Assembly: GCF_023887685.1 (NCBI RefSeq)
Contig: NZ_JAMWMR010000001.1
Coordinates: 372,001-436,000 of the forward strand
DNA: 64,000 nt
Source: Streptomyces macrolidinus
GTDB taxonomy: Bacteria; Actinomycetota; Actinomycetes; Streptomycetales; Streptomycetaceae
Direction: 5' to 3'
Translations under genes and position numbers: made by a program
In this document: one piece after another, positions 62,051 through 64,000 of the stretch
Layout of the letters: each line of letters starts with the position of its first letter
Position numbering within the stretch: the first letter of the stretch is position 1
Notes under the pieces: model-generated
What the model saw: only the letters and a program-made list of their open reading frames with translations
The model's database searches: none
Told to the model about the DNA's origin: nothing

Positions 62051-64000
62051 GTGTCGGAAATCAGAGATCACCGCGTAACTGAAAAGGGTGTCGAGGGCGT
62101 GAAGTTCGTTTATGACTTCACCGAGGGCAACAAGGACCTCAAGGACCTTCTCGGCGGCAAGGGTGCGAACCTCGCCGAGATGACCAATCTGGGTCTGCCC
62201 GTACCTCCCGGCTTCACCATCACCACCGAGGCCTGCAAGGTCTACCTCGGCAGTGGCGAGGAGCCGGTGGCACTGCGTGACGAGGTGAGCGACCACCTCA
62301 CCGCGCTGGAGCAGCGCATGGGCAAGAAGCTCGGCCAGGCCGACGACCCCCTGCTGGTGTCGGTGCGTTCCGGTGCGAAGTTCTCGATGCCCGGCATGAT
62401 GGACACGGTCCTCAACATCGGTCTCTCCGACAAGTCCGTGCAGGGACTGGCCAAGCAGGCCGGCGACGAGCGTTTCGCCTGGGACTCCTACCGCCGCCTC
62501 ATCCAGATGTTCGGCAAGACGGTCCTCGGCGTCGACGGCGACCTCTTCGAGGACGCGCTGGACGCGGCCAAGAAGGCCAAGAAGGTCGCGGTCGACACGG
62601 AGTTGGAGGCCGCGGACCTCAAGAAGCTGGTCACCAAGTTCAAGAAGATCGTCAAGACCGAGGCCGGGCGCGACTTCCCGCAGGACCCGCGCGAGCAGAT
62701 GGACCTCGCCATCAAGGCCGTCTTCGACTCGTGGAACGGCGACCGCGCGAAGCTCTACCGCCGCCAGGAGCGCATCCCGCACGACCTCGGCACGGCCGTG
62801 AACATCTGCTCCATGGTCTTCGGCAACCTCGGCCCCGACTCGGGCACGGGCGTCGCCTTCACCCGCGACCCGGCCTCCGGCCACCAGGGCGTCTACGGCG
62901 ACTACTTGCAGAACGCCCAGGGCGAGGACGTCGTCGCGGGCATCCGCAACACCGTCCCGCTCGCGGAGCTGGAGCGTATCGACAAGACGTCGTACGACCG
63001 GCTGATGCAGATCATGGAGACGCTGGAGAACCACTACAAGGATCTCTGCGACATCGAATTCACCATCGAGCGCGGCCAGTTGTGGATGCTCCAGACCCGC
63101 GTCGGCAAGCGCACGGCGGGCGCCGCCTTCCGGATCGCGACCCAGCTCGTCGACCAGGGGCTCATCGACGAGGCCGAGGCGCTCCAGCGCGTCACCGGCG
63201 CCCAGCTCGCCCAGCTCATGTTCCCGCGCTTCGACGAGAAGGCCAAGGTCGAGCAGGTCGGCCGGGGCATCGCAGCCTCACCGGGCGCGGCCGTCGGCAA
63301 GGCGGTCTTCGACTCGTACACGGCCGTCAAGTGGTCGCGCTCGGGCGAGAAGGTCATCCTGGTGCGCCGTGAGACGAACCCGGACGACCTCGACGGCATG
63401 ATCGCGGCCGAGGGCATCCTGACCTCGCGCGGCGGCAAGACCTCCCACGCGGCCGTCGTCGCGCGCGGCATGGGCAAGACCTGTGTGTGCGGCGCCGAGG
63501 AGCTGGAGGTCGACACCAAGCGGCGGCGCATGACCGTGCCCGGCGGCCAGGTGGTCGAGGAGGGCGACCTCATCTCGATCGACGGCTCCAGCGGCAAGGT
63601 GTACCTCGGCGAGGTCCCGGTGGTCCCCTCGCCCGTCGTGGAGTACTTCGAGGGTCGGATGCACGCGGGCGCCGACGACGCCGACGAACTGGTCGAGGCC
63701 GTGCACCGGATCATGGCGTTCGCCGACCGCAAGCGGCGCCTGCGGGTGCGCGCGAACGCGGACAACGCCGAGGACGCGCTGCGGGCGCGGCGCTTCGGCG
63801 CGCAGGGCATCGGCCTGTGCCGTACGGAGCACATGTTCCTCGGCGACCGGCGCGAGCTGGTCGAGCGCCTGATCCTCGCGGACACGGAGACCGAGCGCGA
63901 GGAGGCCCTCAAGGAGCTGCTCCCGCTCCAGAAGACCGACTTCGTGGAGCTGTTCGAGGCGATGGACGGGCTCCCCGTGACCGTCCGCCTGCTGGACCCG
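62051..64000 (+). CDS. ppdK: Pyruvate, phosphate dikinase, 3' truncated by window edge
   Basis: 650 residues are visible and the frame is open to base 64000. GTG 62051 is preceded by GAGGAG; GTG 62099 (KFVYDFTEGNKDL) is a possible shorter start. The ATP-grasp part includes LGGKGANLAEMTNLGLPVPP, SVRSGAKFSMPGMMDTVLNI and SGTGVAFTRDPASG. The swivelling phospho-His domain has GGKTSHAAVVARGMGKTCVC with the catalytic His. The PEP/pyruvate barrel starts near RVRANADNAEDALRARRFGA. The enzyme interconverts pyruvate and PEP with ATP and phosphate. Confidence 0.96.
   Translation, partial: MSEIRDHRVTEKGVEGVKFVYDFTEGNKDLKDLLGGKGANLAEMTNLGLPVPPGFTITTEACKVYLGSGEEPVALRDEVSDHLTALEQRMGKKLGQADDPLLVSVRSGAKFSMPGMMDTVLNIGLSDKSVQGLAKQAGDERFAWDSYRRLIQMFGKTVLGVDGDLFEDALDAAKKAKKVAVDTELEAADLKKLVTKFKKIVKTEAGRDFPQDPREQMDLAIKAVFDSWNGDRAKLYRRQERIPHDLGTAVNICSMVFGNLGPDSGTGVAFTRDPASGHQGVYGDYLQNAQGEDVVAGIRNTVPLAELERIDKTSYDRLMQIMETLENHYKDLCDIEFTIERGQLWMLQTRVGKRTAGAAFRIATQLVDQGLIDEAEALQRVTGAQLAQLMFPRFDEKAKVEQVGRGIAASPGAAVGKAVFDSYTAVKWSRSGEKVILVRRETNPDDLDGMIAAEGILTSRGGKTSHAAVVARGMGKTCVCGAEELEVDTKRRRMTVPGGQVVEEGDLISIDGSSGKVYLGEVPVVPSPVVEYFEGRMHAGADDADELVEAVHRIMAFADRKRRLRVRANADNAEDALRARRFGAQGIGLCRTEHMFLGDRRELVERLILADTETEREEALKELLPLQKTDFVELFEAMDGLPVTVRLLDP

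Noticed and set aside
61953..62051. Small frame beginning MRMTRKRMYADAF before ppdK
   Set aside because: No ribosome-binding site, no homology recognised, and it runs through the ppdK translation start region.

Overview
The window is a high-GC actinobacterial chromosome segment, almost certainly Streptomyces. Evidence: very strong GC bias with spurious long antisense frames, frequent GTG starts, hrcA-dnaJ with a CIRCE operator, a Zur-controlled znuACB-zur cluster, MmyB- and Scr1-type XRE regulators with DUF397 partners, and gene families named after S. coelicolor loci (SCO2521 to SCO2525). Most of the window is ordinary core genome.

Layout. 1-5,600: hemW (5' cut), Uma2, DUF3097, an MBL hydrolase, then CIRCE-hrcA-dnaJ. 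5,700-15,600: nitronate monooxygenase, rsmE, VOC, lipoprotein, a tricorn-type protease, HIT protein, RNase Z, adenine deaminase and a PfkB kinase. 15,600-22,350 (minus): the phoH-ybeY-CNNM-yjbR-XRE-cda-like-era block; phoH carries a 360-residue intein. 22,500-28,500: SGNH hydrolase, a TetR regulator with a double palindrome at its start codon, an M4 peptidase with an emfourin-type inhibitor, leuA with an attenuator leader peptide, TerB-like protein and a GNAT. 29,300-35,960: a translationally coupled set of poorly understood actinobacterial genes (methyltransferase, SCO2524, variant P-loop ATPase, SCO2522, SCO2521) plus a membrane protein. 36,000-44,900: a LuxR remnant, recO, uppS, YcxB-like, zur-znuBCA, glyS, VOC protein and a GH18 chitinase with an operator-like repeat.

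45,190-60,300 is an accessory region. It holds two adjacent RiPP-type loci. Locus A has DUF6879, an XRE regulator, a graspetide precursor, an ATP-grasp ligase and a PIMT-like methyltransferase. Locus B has two DUF397 genes and an XRE regulator, divergent from small genes, a 42-residue DG/NG-rich peptide and a second PIMT-like methyltransferase. Then follow a MITE-like inverted repeat, an MFS/HxlR pair, a deletion scar that truncated both genes of a divergent hydrolase/TetR pair, and an MFS-XRE-MFS group. Core sequence resumes with dusB and ppdK (3' cut).

Functionally the core genes cover heat-shock control, ribosome and RNA maturation, zinc homeostasis, leucine synthesis, cell-wall lipid carrier synthesis and central carbon metabolism. 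The most interesting parts are the class-3-like PhoH intein, the two Asp-modifying methyltransferase/peptide loci, and the uncharacterised SCO2521-2525 operon. No rRNA, tRNA, CRISPR array or complete insertion sequence was recognised. Database searches could not be run; family assignments rest on motif recognition.
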